From Bin80 sp965209015 (GTDB lineage: Bacteria > Bacteroidota > Rhodothermia > Rhodothermales > Bin80), in assembly GCA_965209015.1 (NCBI GenBank), contig OZ242367.1:1674001-1738000 (forward strand): a stretch of DNA of 64,000 nucleotides, given 5' to 3'. Under the pieces are notes generated by a model that did no database searches, was not told the DNA's origin, and worked only from the letters and a program-made list of their open reading frames with translations. The position numbers were made by a program, and so were the translations under genes. Below, one piece after another: positions 45,798 through 55,848 of the stretch (within the stretch, counting starts at the first letter, position 1; every line of letters starts with the position of its first letter).

Positions 45798-48700
45798 ATG
45801 TCATCAGTGAAGCCACAAGAAGAAAGTAAGCCAGTCAGTTTCGCGATTGCTCACTTTTTCGCAACTGGGCGAGACCCTTCTCGGGATACAATACTTCATT
45901 TCGCATGCAGACGATATGCGGAAAATGCAATTCCAACCGCCAAGGATTGGGTTGTTAACCCAAAACGGACAATTCGGAAACGTGCTTGGAGCCGAACAGG
46001 AATTAGTACCAACTATGCCAAAGACCAGCCAGTATGGAAGGAAATTCAAGGTAAAATCCTCTCATTTCTTGACGGTGTTGATACGCTATTCGTATGTAAC
46101 TCTGGCATAAAGAATAAATGGTTTCCCTCGGTCATTTACAATGGAATGACTCCTCCTACTTTGGTAGATCTGACACAAATGTACGAATTTTTCTTACCTG
46201 ATAAATCTGTGCCATATTCAGATGAAGATCTTATTCAATTGGGTAATTCAATTCGGGTGAGAGATGGAGATCGTAGGTTGCATCAAGTACTCAATGGACT
46301 GGATCAAATACTGAACCGCATCTTACGAGTCATTTTATCACCCAAAAAGATAGCGAATGAAGACTATCATCCAGTGTATACTATTTTAGAGTGGGCTCTA
46401 TCAGCAGATGGAGATCAACCTGACTTTTCTTCATTATTAGGAATTGCTTCGGTTGCCTATAAAATCCAGTGGGCAGAAAGTCAGTTAGAAGGAACTATGT
46501 TTGACTTTCCATCAATAATTGAAGAGGCAGAATTGCAACAATTTGTGGAGGATTGGAAATTTCCAAAATTATTGACGGAAGATCGTAAACCATATTTAGA
46601 ATTCTCATTAGACACGGATATTCAGAATCGCTATGATAAGGATAGCACTTCCAGAGAGCTTATAAAGGTTCTTGGATTAAAAAAAGAGAACAGGAATCCA
46701 TCTTCTAACAAACAAGACCAATTAGATCAACTTCTCAAAGAACTACGTTCCCATATTCATGGGCTCTCAATGCACATGCATAGGCTTGACAGTGATGACG
46801 TTGAACCAATTAGGGAGAAATTGTCTTTGCATCAAGATGATCTGATACATGCAAATAACGGATTAAATTCTGTGCTAACAGAAATAGCCTACCACATCAT
46901 CTCTCAACGAATTCTGGGGATATTCACAGTTACGACTCCTGAAACGCCTCTTAATGATCTCCGGTTGATACGAAAATGGATTCAAGAGTCGTATACACAA
47001 TCAATGGAACTGCGTGGATCTCTAACAAAAACCCTCAATCAATTCAGTAATTCTAAATCCATTCAAATTGAGGTAAAAATTCATTCTATTGTCTCCAGTG
47101 TGTTTTTGGAAATAAGTAACCTGATTAAAGAACATCTATCCAGTTCCACTCTCATACAACAAAAGGAATTCCTCCAAAGGGGATTAAAAAAATTGTTCTC
47201 TGGTAATCAATATGAGGAGAGGTTGGAGCAGAAGAAGTATGCTCAATTTGTCATGGAGGCAATAAATATCGGAGGTCAATACACCCTTGAAGCGGGAACT
47301 GGAACGGGAAAAACTCTCGGATATCTTATTCCGGTATGTGAGCATATAAGTATTAACAAGGATCGGCAGGTTTTGGTGGCAACTGCGACAATTAATCTCA
47401 TGGACCAAATCGTTAAAAAAGAATGGGAAACAGTTACACAAAATACTCTGTACCGTGGTCAAAAAGTTGAGATTCTGATGGGACGGCAGAATTATTTGTG
47501 TATTTCCGCACTGAAAAGACTATTTAGGCTTCTGTATCAAGAAGAACGCCAGAAGGATGGAATCTCTCTTCTTGCTGCTGACCGTTTGGCATGGTTAAAT
47601 CTGTATCAGATTCTTGACCGTAGACGGGGACGGTGGGATAGATTTGATGAGTTTGAGAGGCAATTTCAGTATGACTTAAACGCAGAGAAGGTCTGCAAAC
47701 CTAAACTATGTACAACTGATTCTAATTGTTGCTTCCCTCAAGCTTTGAGGCGAGCTCAATATGCACATGTTGTAATCACGAATCATCACAAATTGTCCAA
47801 GCTTGATGCGGAAATCGCCAGCCGTGTCTCTGTATGTATCATTGACGAGGCCGATCAGTTTCCAGATAATCTCCGAAGTTCTTTAACTGTAAGTCTCGTG
47901 GGGGCTGACATATCGGATTTTACTCGCAGAGTAGGAGGGACAAATGAGCAAAATGGCTTTGTTGATGTTTTTTGGAATTCTCTAAAAAAGAAAGACAAAG
48001 CAAATTTTAAAGAGTGCAAACCCATGGATGTACTCTCAGTTTTGGACCTAGATTCTATTCAAGCGTTTTTTGGACGAACACTTAGGGATTCCCAAATTCA
48101 AGACCTTTTCCACAGCTTGAAAAATATCAAAAATGCTTGCGATAAGATATACTCTTGTGTGAAGCGAATGACGGTTTTCCCTAATAAGGATCTATCTGAG
48201 TTACGATGGAAGGAGCTTGATCCTAAAAAACAGGCAACTATACAAGATTCACTAAAAGGACTAATCAATCATTTTAACACTATTGAATCGGAGTTTGAAG
48301 AGATCTTGAAAATGATTCAAAATACAATACAGGTAAAGAGGAATAAAATAAAAACAGAGTATACCAGTCGGATGAACAAATATGTAAATGACGCACGAGA
48401 ATTTGGGGCCGTTGTCAACAATTTTCGGGATACCGACAATGACGATGGATATATAATATCCTATGGTCAGAAGTCATTCAACTGGACCATGAATAGATTC
48501 CCGTTTAAAATGGGTAATCATGCTAAAGCTATTTTGGATAACTTTGACACTACGGTATTTACCTCGGCCACTTTATATGTTGACAATTCAACAGAATTGT
48601 TTGCCCTGGAATTGTTGGATGATCCTGATCTCAAACATTCATTCACTGCTGAAACCAGTATCCGATCCCCGTTTCCCTATGATTCTCAGGTCAGTGGTGC

Positions 48701-49412
48701 CATAGCCCATTTCATTCCTAAGTATGAATATGGTCATGAAAAAAGCAATTTGGATTGGATACGTCAGGTCGCATCTACTCTGTCTCTTCAGTCTCTGGCG
48801 TTGGACGGACGAACTTTGGTCTTATTCACAAGCTGGTATGATTTGCTGGAAGCATATAAACTTTGTCATCCTGTATTTCAATACTACAGAATTCCATTAC
48901 TCTTGCAGAATAAATTCGGGAGTAGTGAGGCTATCATTAGGGAGTTCAGCGGATTTGAGGAAAGTGTTCTCTTTGGTGTACGACGATTTTGGACAGGGGT
49001 AGATTTCCCAGGGTTAACACTTAGTCAACTCGTTATCGTACGATTGCCCAATAAGCCTCTAAAAGATCCGCTAGTTGCTGAACGTAAAGATCGGTGGTCA
49101 GAAGAAATATTCGAAAATTTGTGGTACCTACAAAATACTCAGCGTACCCTGCGTCAGGGATTTGGTCGTTTGATTCGGAAGAGTAGGGACAGGGGGGTAT
49201 TCGTTATCCTTGATTGTCGGATTCTTACAGACGATAGATTCTCACACCATAAAAATGCTTTCCCTGTAGGGCTTAAAGAATTTGGGTCTGCTGTTGAACT
49301 TGCAAATTGGTCTGTCAAGAGACTGAGGTTTTCTACCGAAATTAAGGAACGCGGGATCGTGTTAGAGCAGGCCCATCAGAATATTCAGAAAATGATCTTC
49401 GCAGCAAAATAA
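45798..49412 (+). CDS. DinG/XPD-like helicase with degenerate DnaQ exonuclease domain
   Basis: The 1204-residue protein is a superfamily 2 DNA helicase of the DinG/XPD type. Walker A is AGTGTGKT (near residues 500-506), Walker B is IIDEAD (682-686), and the C-terminal motifs are FGVRRFWTGVDFPG and RTLRQGFGRLIRKSRD. A likely iron-sulfur cluster is marked by Cys633, Cys638, Cys644 and Cys645, followed by VVITNHHKL. The N-terminal 150 residues align with a DnaQ (DEDD) exonuclease fold, with FFATGRDPSRDTI at 20-32 and VNPKRTIRKRAWSRTGIS matching 'fvxDxETTGLdPrrDrI' and the TGIT region. The catalytic Asp and Glu are His19 and Phe21 here, so the nuclease is probably dead. About 330 residues of unknown helical sequence sit between the two domains. 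It is monocistronic. Functional DinG of Gram-positives has an active exonuclease at this position. Confidence 0.8.
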   Translation: MSSVKPQEESKPVSFAIAHFFATGRDPSRDTILHFACRRYAENAIPTAKDWVVNPKRTIRKRAWSRTGISTNYAKDQPVWKEIQGKILSFLDGVDTLFVCNSGIKNKWFPSVIYNGMTPPTLVDLTQMYEFFLPDKSVPYSDEDLIQLGNSIRVRDGDRRLHQVLNGLDQILNRILRVILSPKKIANEDYHPVYTILEWALSADGDQPDFSSLLGIASVAYKIQWAESQLEGTMFDFPSIIEEAELQQFVEDWKFPKLLTEDRKPYLEFSLDTDIQNRYDKDSTSRELIKVLGLKKENRNPSSNKQDQLDQLLKELRSHIHGLSMHMHRLDSDDVEPIREKLSLHQDDLIHANNGLNSVLTEIAYHIISQRILGIFTVTTPETPLNDLRLIRKWIQESYTQSMELRGSLTKTLNQFSNSKSIQIEVKIHSIVSSVFLEISNLIKEHLSSSTLIQQKEFLQRGLKKLFSGNQYEERLEQKKYAQFVMEAINIGGQYTLEAGTGTGKTLGYLIPVCEHISINKDRQVLVATATINLMDQIVKKEWETVTQNTLYRGQKVEILMGRQNYLCISALKRLFRLLYQEERQKDGISLLAADRLAWLNLYQILDRRRGRWDRFDEFERQFQYDLNAEKVCKPKLCTTDSNCCFPQALRRAQYAHVVITNHHKLSKLDAEIASRVSVCIIDEADQFPDNLRSSLTVSLVGADISDFTRRVGGTNEQNGFVDVFWNSLKKKDKANFKECKPMDVLSVLDLDSIQAFFGRTLRDSQIQDLFHSLKNIKNACDKIYSCVKRMTVFPNKDLSELRWKELDPKKQATIQDSLKGLINHFNTIESEFEEILKMIQNTIQVKRNKIKTEYTSRMNKYVNDAREFGAVVNNFRDTDNDDGYIISYGQKSFNWTMNRFPFKMGNHAKAILDNFDTTVFTSATLYVDNSTELFALELLDDPDLKHSFTAETSIRSPFPYDSQVSGAIAHFIPKYEYGHEKSNLDWIRQVASTLSLQSLALDGRTLVLFTSWYDLLEAYKLCHPVFQYYRIPLLLQNKFGSSEAIIREFSGFEESVLFGVRRFWTGVDFPGLTLSQLVIVRLPNKPLKDPLVAERKDRWSEEIFENLWYLQNTQRTLRQGFGRLIRKSRDRGVFVILDCRILTDDRFSHHKNAFPVGLKEFGSAVELANWSVKRLRFSTEIKERGIVLEQAHQNIQKMIFAAK

Positions 49413-49567
49413 AGTGCTCATTTATTCTGATTCAAGTGTACAATCATTCCGATCCGTACCCATTCAGACGATCTATCCACAGTCTTATCTATTGAACTTA
49501 GTCTGTTGGTGACTCTCCAAGCTATTCACATAGTTCTACAATTATCAAGATTCCTTACCCTCATCAA

Positions 49568-49586
49568 CTCCATCATTGGGATGGAG
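49568..49586. other. Short hairpin in the leader of the ilv-leu operon
   Basis: CTCCATC and GATGGAG are separated by ATTGG, forming a perfect 7-bp stem 113 bp before the ilvB start. The 286-bp leader (49413-49698) holds no leader peptide rich in Leu, Val or Ile codons that I can identify and no T-box pattern, so attenuation is not supported. The hairpin may be incidental. Confidence 0.25.
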
Positions 49587-49698
49587 ATCAATGATTTCCA
49601 TCAAAGATGAGAACGCATTTGAGTCTGCTGAATATCAATGGGACATCCTGCTCACTAATTGGTATCATCACGATTGTAGGTAACTTTTCTTATGAATC

Positions 49699-51498
49699 AT
49701 GACTTACGACACACATACAAAAACTCAACCCATTACTACCGGAGATTCGCTTCCTGAGGAGCGCCCAGAAATCACGAGTACCTCTCAGATTATGTCAGGT
49801 GCTGAGATTCTCCTTCGTTCTCTTGAGGCTGAAGGGGTGAAGATAATCTTTGGACATCCCGGAGGCGCCGTTATCAAGGTGTACGATGAGATGGCTCGTA
49901 TCAAACCGAAGTTCCAACATATTCTCGTTCGCCATGAACAAGGTGGAACGCATGCGGCAGAAGGATATGCCAAAGCAACTGGCAAGGTTGGGACGGTGTT
50001 GGTAACCAGTGGTCCAGGCGCAACGAATACGGTGACCGGCATTGCAGATGCTTACATGGACTCTGTACCAATTGTCGTCTTTACTGGACAGGTTCCGACT
50101 GCATTGATCGGTAATGATGCGTTTCAGGAATGTGACGCAATTGGAGTGACTCGCTCGATCACAAAGCACAGCTATTTGGTTCGTGATGTGAAAGATCTGG
50201 CCCGAACGGTAAAAGAAGCTTACCACATTGCTGGAACCGGCCGACCCGGTCCAGTACTCGTTGATCTGCCCAAGGACGTTCTGTTAGCCGAGGCTCCCTT
50301 TCAATATCCCAAGTCTGTTGACATGAGAGGGTATGTTGTACCCGAGGGACCTCGCCCTGAAAAGTTGCAGCGCGCTGCACGAATGATTGCCGAATCAGAG
50401 CGTCCTCTGTTTTATGTAGGTGGTGGAGCCATCAGCGGGAATGCGTCCGAACGGTTAACCCAACTTGCAAGACATACGGGTATTCCCGTTACGACTACGC
50501 TTCATGGATTAGGTGCTTTCCCTGAAGATGATCCACTCGCACTGCGTATGCTGGGAATGCATGGAACATGGTGGGCCAATCAAGCCGTCCAGCATTGTGA
50601 TCTTCTCATTGCGGTTGGTGCGCGCTTTGATGATCGTGTAACGGGTAAGCTTGATTCCTGGGCACCTCACGCCAAAGTGATTCATATTGAGATTGATCAG
50701 TCATGTATTTCAAAGAATATCTTTGCTGATTGTGCGATCTTAGGCAATGTTGAAACCGTACTGCAGCGTCTCACGCCATTAGTTGAACCAAAGGATACAA
50801 CGGACTGGCTTCAACAGATTGATGCCTGGCGTCAAGAGTGTCCATTACAATATCAGAAGGATGGCCAATTACATGCCCAAGGTGTGATTGAACAACTACG
50901 TGACAAAACTGGAGGTGATGCCGTAGTAGTTACAGATGTTGGACAGCATCAAATGTGGTCGGCCCAGTATTTCAGATTCTTGCACTCGCGAACACACATT
51001 ACCAGTGGTGGATTAGGGACCATGGGCTTTGGTATGCCTGCGGCCATGGGAGCTGCCTTCGGTATGCGTGAGTCAGGCTCCTCTCGTCCAGTGATCTGTA
51101 TCAGTGGTGATGGTGGCTTTGTCATGAATGCCCAAGAAATGAGCGTTGCGGCAGCCCACAAGCTCCCCTTAAAATTGGCGGTCATCAATAATCGATTTCT
51201 TGGGATGGTTCGGCAATGGCAGGAACTCTTCCATAATGAGCGCTATAGTCATACAGACCTCTCCGATACAAATCCCGATTTTGTAAAGCTTGCTGAAGCC
51301 CATCATTGTGTTGGCCTTCACGCAGAAACACCGGAAGAAGCGAAAAAGATCATTGATGAGGCATGGAAAGTAACTGATCGTCCAGTACTTATGGAATTTA
51401 GGGTTGCAAAAGAGGAAATGGTCTTCCCAATGGTACCCGCAGGTGCAGCAACCGGAGATATGATCACGGATCGTATGACCCCGAATTCTTTTGTTTAA
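49699..51498 (+). CDS. ilvB: Acetolactate synthase large subunit
   Basis: The 599-residue ThDP enzyme condenses pyruvate to acetolactate (valine and leucine route) or with 2-oxobutyrate to acetohydroxybutyrate (isoleucine route). ThDP-enzyme landmarks are intact: VKIIFGHPGGAVIKVYDE, HEQGGTHAAEGYAKATGK (catalytic Glu in HEQ), SGPGATNTVTGIADAYMDS and the C-terminal GDGGFVMNAQEMSVAAAHKLP motif binding ThDP through Mg2+. About 30 extra residues precede the domain. It is the first gene of the branched-chain operon and lies 21 bp before ilvN. ATG 49699 is the plausible start. Confidence 0.95.
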   Translation: MTYDTHTKTQPITTGDSLPEERPEITSTSQIMSGAEILLRSLEAEGVKIIFGHPGGAVIKVYDEMARIKPKFQHILVRHEQGGTHAAEGYAKATGKVGTVLVTSGPGATNTVTGIADAYMDSVPIVVFTGQVPTALIGNDAFQECDAIGVTRSITKHSYLVRDVKDLARTVKEAYHIAGTGRPGPVLVDLPKDVLLAEAPFQYPKSVDMRGYVVPEGPRPEKLQRAARMIAESERPLFYVGGGAISGNASERLTQLARHTGIPVTTTLHGLGAFPEDDPLALRMLGMHGTWWANQAVQHCDLLIAVGARFDDRVTGKLDSWAPHAKVIHIEIDQSCISKNIFADCAILGNVETVLQRLTPLVEPKDTTDWLQQIDAWRQECPLQYQKDGQLHAQGVIEQLRDKTGGDAVVVTDVGQHQMWSAQYFRFLHSRTHITSGGLGTMGFGMPAAMGAAFGMRESGSSRPVICISGDGGFVMNAQEMSVAAAHKLPLKLAVINNRFLGMVRQWQELFHNERYSHTDLSDTNPDFVKLAEAHHCVGLHAETPEEAKKIIDEAWKVTDRPVLMEFRVAKEEMVFPMVPAGAATGDMITDRMTPNSFV

Positions 51499-51519
51499 TT
51501 AAGGTAAAAGATTGAATCC

Positions 51520-52086
51520 ATGACAGACAATCTGGTACTCACCCCGCAGCAGATCATCCGAAAAAAGGCTGCGGGTGAACCGATCCAACCGGATGATAGC
51601 GAAATGATCCAATCGCACACAATCGTCATTCTCGTTGAGAATTCGATTGGTGCATTCATCCGAGTAGTCAATATGTTTTCGGCGCGAGGGTTCAATCTTG
51701 ACAGTGTAACTGTCGGTGTCACCGAAGATCCTAATATTAGTCGAATGAATATCGTTACCGTCGGCAACGGACGGATCATTTCTCAGGTCCTACGGCAATT
51801 GAGTCGTCTCGTGGATACCATTGAAGTGACTGATCTATCCGGCACTGATTTTGTGGAGCGTGAGTTATGTCTACTCAAAGTTCGCTACTCTCAAGATTCT
51901 CGTTCCGAAATTCTTGATATCAATGATGTTTTTCGGGGCAAGGTTGTGGATATTACATCTGAAACCATGACCTTTGAGCTTCGTGGTCCCTCACAGAAGA
52001 TTGATGCGTTTATTGACATGATGGACGCACGCAGGATCGTTGAAGTTGCCCGAAGTGGACGTGTTGCTATGCAAAGGGATTCTTAA
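51520..52086 (+). CDS. ilvN: Acetolactate synthase small (regulatory) subunit
   Basis: The 188-residue protein carries an N-terminal ACT domain (HTIVILVENSIGAFIRVVNMF, key residues VENSIG and RVVNMFSARGFNLDS) that binds valine for feedback inhibition, and the usual C-terminal domain (FRGKVVDITSETMTFELRG). It activates and regulates the IlvB subunit. A hydrophilic N-terminal extension of about 25 residues (LTPQQIIRKKAAGEP) precedes the ACT domain. It sits 21 bp after ilvB and 30 bp before ilvC. Confidence 0.93.
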   Translation: MTDNLVLTPQQIIRKKAAGEPIQPDDSEMIQSHTIVILVENSIGAFIRVVNMFSARGFNLDSVTVGVTEDPNISRMNIVTVGNGRIISQVLRQLSRLVDTIEVTDLSGTDFVERELCLLKVRYSQDSRSEILDINDVFRGKVVDITSETMTFELRGPSQKIDAFIDMMDARRIVEVARSGRVAMQRDS

Positions 52087-52116
52087 CGAAGGAATTATTA
52101 TATCATATCATATTTA

Positions 52117-53133
52117 ATGAAAGTACATTACAACGCAGATCCTGCGATTATTTTAGGGCGGAAAGTTGCAGTAATTGGATATGGCAGTCAAGGCCATGCC
52201 CATGCACTGAACCTGAAAGATAGTGGGGCCACCGTCGCCGTAGGTTTGCGGAGTGAGTCTGCTTCTACGAGCATTGCATCTGCCAAGGGATTCCAAGTCA
52301 TGAGTATATCCGAAGCTTCGGCATGGGGTGATGTGGTCATGATTCTGATTCCTGATCAAGATCAGAAACGAGTATATGAGGCAGAAATTTCTGAACATAT
52401 TATTCCTGGAAAAGCTTTGGCTTTTGGACACGGATTCAATGTACACTATGGTCAGATTCAAGCTCCCAGGGGAGTTGATGTATTTATGGTTGCTCCCAAG
52501 GGACCGGGCCATCTGGTTCGTCGCACCTTTGAAGAAGGAAAAGGAACTCCTTGCCTTGTTGCCGTAGCCCAAGATGCGTCTGGCTCTGCAATGGATTTGG
52601 CACTTAGCTATGCCGATGCGATCGGTGGCACTCGTGCCGGAGTGATTGAAACGAATTTCAAAGATGAAACCGAAACGGATCTGTTTGGAGAGCAAGCCGT
52701 GCTATGCGGTGGTTCACAGTCATTGATTCAGGCAGGTTTTGAAACATTGATTGAGGCTGGATATCCAGAAGAGCTTGCATATTTTGAAGTTCTTCATGAG
52801 TTGAAACTCATCGTTGATCTCTATTATGAAGGAGGGTTATCGTATATGAATTATTCCATTAGCGATACCGCTGAATATGGAAATTATTCCAGAGGCCCCC
52901 GCGTAATTGGTCCACAGGTGAAAGAAGAAATGAAACGCGTTCTTCACGAAATTCAATCTGGCAAATTTGCGCGAGAATGGATTGCAGAATGTGAAAGTGG
53001 TCAGCCAACTTTTCAAGCCCATCGTGAAAAGACCGCTACTCATCCGGTTGAAAAAGTTGGACAGAGATTGCGTAAGATGATGGCTTGGCTCAGAAAGAGC
53101 GAGGATGCACCAGACGCCTCAAAGGCTGCGTAA
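52117..53133 (+). CDS. ilvC: Ketol-acid reductoisomerase
   Basis: The 338-residue class I enzyme rearranges and reduces acetolactate or acetohydroxybutyrate with NADPH. The Rossmann motif VAVIGYGSQGHAHALNLKDSG, the metal-binding GVIETNFKDETETDLFGEQ (Asp/Glu ligands) and the C-terminal YEGGLSYMNYSISDTAEYG are all present. The NADPH-specificity loop reads LRSES. Its stop TAA shares a base with the start of leuB (TAATG), so the two are translationally coupled. Confidence 0.95.
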   Translation: MKVHYNADPAIILGRKVAVIGYGSQGHAHALNLKDSGATVAVGLRSESASTSIASAKGFQVMSISEASAWGDVVMILIPDQDQKRVYEAEISEHIIPGKALAFGHGFNVHYGQIQAPRGVDVFMVAPKGPGHLVRRTFEEGKGTPCLVAVAQDASGSAMDLALSYADAIGGTRAGVIETNFKDETETDLFGEQAVLCGGSQSLIQAGFETLIEAGYPEELAYFEVLHELKLIVDLYYEGGLSYMNYSISDTAEYGNYSRGPRVIGPQVKEEMKRVLHEIQSGKFAREWIAECESGQPTFQAHREKTATHPVEKVGQRLRKMMAWLRKSEDAPDASKAA

Positions 53134-54203
53134 TGCCTGCTTATCAGATTGCCCTATTGCCAGGAGACGGGATTGGACCGGAGGTCACGTATGAGGCCGA
53201 ACGAGTTCTGCATGCGGCCGCATTTGCATTCGATTTTGAGGTAAATTTAGAGCATTGGCCAATCGGCGGTACTGCCTTGGATCAATATGATACCCCTTTT
53301 CCTGATGCCACCCGCGATGCTTGCATCAATGCTGATGCAGTATTTTTAGGTGCCATTGGTGGACCAAAGTGGGATCATGAGACAGGTGCTCGTAGGTGTG
53401 AAGCTGCTCTATTGTCCCTCCGAAGTGTATTGGGCGGCTATGCGAATTTGCGACCTGTTATTGTGCCTGAAAGCTTAGTCCATAGTTCTCCCTTAAGACC
53501 TGAAAGGGTATCCGGAACCGATCTCTTGATCGTTCGCGAACTCACTGGGGGAATTTATTTCGGTACCCCCCGAACTGGATCTGAAGAGCTTGGGCTGAAT
53601 ACCATGATGTATACCAGGTCTGAAATTGAGCGTATTGCAAGATTAGCATTCAACCTTGCCCGAGAGCGAAGAGGTCACCTTACCTCCGTTGACAAGGCGA
53701 ATGTTCTGGAAGTTTCTCAACTTTGGCGACGTGTCGTTACCGAAATACATATGTCCGACTATCCAGATGTTGAACTTGAACACCTCTACATTGACAATGC
53801 TGCCATTCAACTCATTCTTCGTCCATCTCAATTTGATGTGATCCTAACTGCGAACCTGTTTGGAGATATATTAAGCGATTTGGCAGGCACATTGCCTGGA
53901 TCGCTGGGGATCCTTCCTTCTGCAAGCACTGGAGGGGAAGTTGGAATCTTTGAACCTGTGCATGGGAGCGCCCCTGATATTGCTGGTTTGGGATATGCAA
54001 ACCCTGCGGGAGCACTTTTAAGTGCTGCCATGTTGCTTCAGACGTTGGGCGAAGTTGAAGCAAGTGCTCGGATACAAGCCGGAGTTGTGAGCAGCCTGGA
54101 AGAGGGTGTGCTTACCCGAGACTTAGGTGGAACTGCTTCAACAACCGAGTTCGGTGACTCAGTTCTTAAGCACGCATTCCAAATTGTGCCAACTGCAGTG
54201 TAA
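53133..54203 (+). CDS. leuB: 3-isopropylmalate dehydrogenase
   Basis: The 356-residue NAD-dependent dehydrogenase oxidises 3-isopropylmalate to 2-ketoisocaproate (after decarboxylation), and in the citramalate route it oxidises the 3-methylmalate analogue. Motifs are IALLPGDGIGPEVTYEAERVL, GAIGGPKWD, RELTGGIYFGTPR (substrate and catalytic Tyr region), VDKANVLEVSQLWRRVV (catalytic Lys) and GSAPDIAGLGYANPAGALLS. ATG 53133 is chosen because it begins MPAYQIALLPGDGIGPEV and overlaps the ilvC stop. An upstream in-frame extension from 53085 is not needed. Confidence 0.95.
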   Translation: MPAYQIALLPGDGIGPEVTYEAERVLHAAAFAFDFEVNLEHWPIGGTALDQYDTPFPDATRDACINADAVFLGAIGGPKWDHETGARRCEAALLSLRSVLGGYANLRPVIVPESLVHSSPLRPERVSGTDLLIVRELTGGIYFGTPRTGSEELGLNTMMYTRSEIERIARLAFNLARERRGHLTSVDKANVLEVSQLWRRVVTEIHMSDYPDVELEHLYIDNAAIQLILRPSQFDVILTANLFGDILSDLAGTLPGSLGILPSASTGGEVGIFEPVHGSAPDIAGLGYANPAGALLSAAMLLQTLGEVEASARIQAGVVSSLEEGVLTRDLGGTASTTEFGDSVLKHAFQIVPTAV

Positions 54204-54228
54204 ATAGAGACTACAGAGTAATTTTTGA

Positions 54229-55848
54229 ATGGCTGCTGATAATCAAGTATTGATATTTGAGACAACTCTACGTGATGGTGAGCAAGCCCCTGGTGCATCG
54301 ATGAATATCGGGGAAAAGATTCGAATTGCCCACCAACTTGCCAGATTGAACGTAGACATTATTGAAGCTGGGTTTCCTGTCTCCTCACCCGCCCAATTCG
54401 AAGCGGTCCAGCGGATTGCTCAGGAACTTGATGGCCCTGTTGTTGCCGCACTCGCACGGACGGTTGAGGCAGATATTGATGCCGCAGGTGAAGCACTGCG
54501 AACGGGCAACAAGACACGAATTCATACATTCGTGGGGACAAGCGATATCCACTTAAATGCAAAGTTTTCCGCAGATCATTACGGACGTACCCTTGAGGGT
54601 AAGCGAGACTATATTTTGGAAATGGTGGATCGAGCGGTTCGTCAAGCCCGTTCAATCACTGATGACGTAGAATTCAGCGCTGAGGATGCTGGACGAACGG
54701 GTATTGAATTTTTGGTTAAAGTTATCAATGTGGCGATTAAGGCAGGAGCATCTACGATCAATATTCCTGATACTACTGGGTACTGTGTTCCTCGAGAATA
54801 CTCAGCCTTGTTCAAGGAAGTACGAGAACGATGTAAAAATGTCGATGATGTGACTTTTTCGGTCCACTGCCATGATGATCTGGGATTAGCGGTTGCTAAT
54901 TCCTTGGCGGGGGTCTTAGCGGGGGCGCGTCAGGTGGAATGTACGATAAATGGGATCGGCGAACGGGCTGGAAATGCATCTCTGGAAGAAATCGTAATGG
55001 CCATACACGTACGTGGCCAACTCTTTGGTACCCACACCGGTATCAATACCAAACTCTTGGCAGCCACAAGCAAAATGGTATCAATTGCTACAGGATTTCC
55101 CGTACCCCCGAACAAGGCTGTGGTCGGCGCAAATGCATTCAGCCATGAAGCTGGAATTCATCAACATGGTGTGCTGAAAAGCCGTGAGACCTATGAAATC
55201 ATGCGAGCGGAGGATGTCGGGCAGGACCCTGAAGCAATCCGTCTAGGACGACATTCCGGTAGACACGGATTATTTAGTCGGCTTGAAAAGTTGGGAATCC
55301 TTGTCGGCTCTGAACGGAAGGAAGAAGTTTATGAGAAATTCGTCTCGCTCGCCGATAAGAAGAAAGAAATTTTTGATGAAGATTTAGTTGCCCTGGCTCA
55401 GGGGCAAAAAGGAGAGCCGGCCGCGGTTCATTATCGGTTAGACCATCTATCCGTAAACTGCGGAACTGGAAGAGTGCCACGGGCCGAAGTCCTTCTTTAT
55501 CACAACTCTTCCGATACATCTTGCCGTAAATCTGCAGAGGGAGATGGCCCTGTCGCCGCAATCTACAAGGCCATTGATATGGCGGCTGGTAGCCACCATG
55601 GATTAGTCTCTTATGCGATTCGGTCGGTCGGTGAAGGCAAAGATGCGATGGGTGAAGTCACAGTACTAATTAGCGAACATGGAACTCTTTTCCGGGGAAT
55701 TGCGCGCCATACTGATGTGCTCCAGGCCTCTGCAAATGCTTATATTCAGGCATTGAATCAGTTAGAGGCATTTAGAGCCAGTAGTGGGGAAGAGTTTGTG
55801 TCGGATGGAATTATGCAATCATTTGGAAGTGAGGGAGGTCAGGCCTGA
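54229..55848 (+). CDS. leuA: 2-isopropylmalate synthase
   Basis: The 539-residue enzyme commits 2-ketoisovalerate plus acetyl-CoA to leucine. The catalytic TIM-barrel domain starts with FETTLRDGEQAPGASMN and carries SVHCHDDLGLAVANS and QVECTINGIGERAGNASLEE (metal-binding His and Asn). A hinge then leads to the regulatory LeuA-dimer domain (from about residue 400), which in the family binds leucine. It is 25 bp after leuB and overlaps leuC as TGATG. It is distinguished from CimA at 57.7 kb by the GEQAPGASM element. Confidence 0.94.
   Translation: MAADNQVLIFETTLRDGEQAPGASMNIGEKIRIAHQLARLNVDIIEAGFPVSSPAQFEAVQRIAQELDGPVVAALARTVEADIDAAGEALRTGNKTRIHTFVGTSDIHLNAKFSADHYGRTLEGKRDYILEMVDRAVRQARSITDDVEFSAEDAGRTGIEFLVKVINVAIKAGASTINIPDTTGYCVPREYSALFKEVRERCKNVDDVTFSVHCHDDLGLAVANSLAGVLAGARQVECTINGIGERAGNASLEEIVMAIHVRGQLFGTHTGINTKLLAATSKMVSIATGFPVPPNKAVVGANAFSHEAGIHQHGVLKSRETYEIMRAEDVGQDPEAIRLGRHSGRHGLFSRLEKLGILVGSERKEEVYEKFVSLADKKKEIFDEDLVALAQGQKGEPAAVHYRLDHLSVNCGTGRVPRAEVLLYHNSSDTSCRKSAEGDGPVAAIYKAIDMAAGSHHGLVSYAIRSVGEGKDAMGEVTVLISEHGTLFRGIARHTDVLQASANAYIQALNQLEAFRASSGEEFVSDGIMQSFGSEGGQA

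Noticed and set aside
49413..49698. A leucine-responsive attenuator or T-box upstream of ilvB
   Set aside because: No leader peptide with Leu, Val or Ile codon runs and no T-box pattern. Only one 7-bp hairpin was seen.
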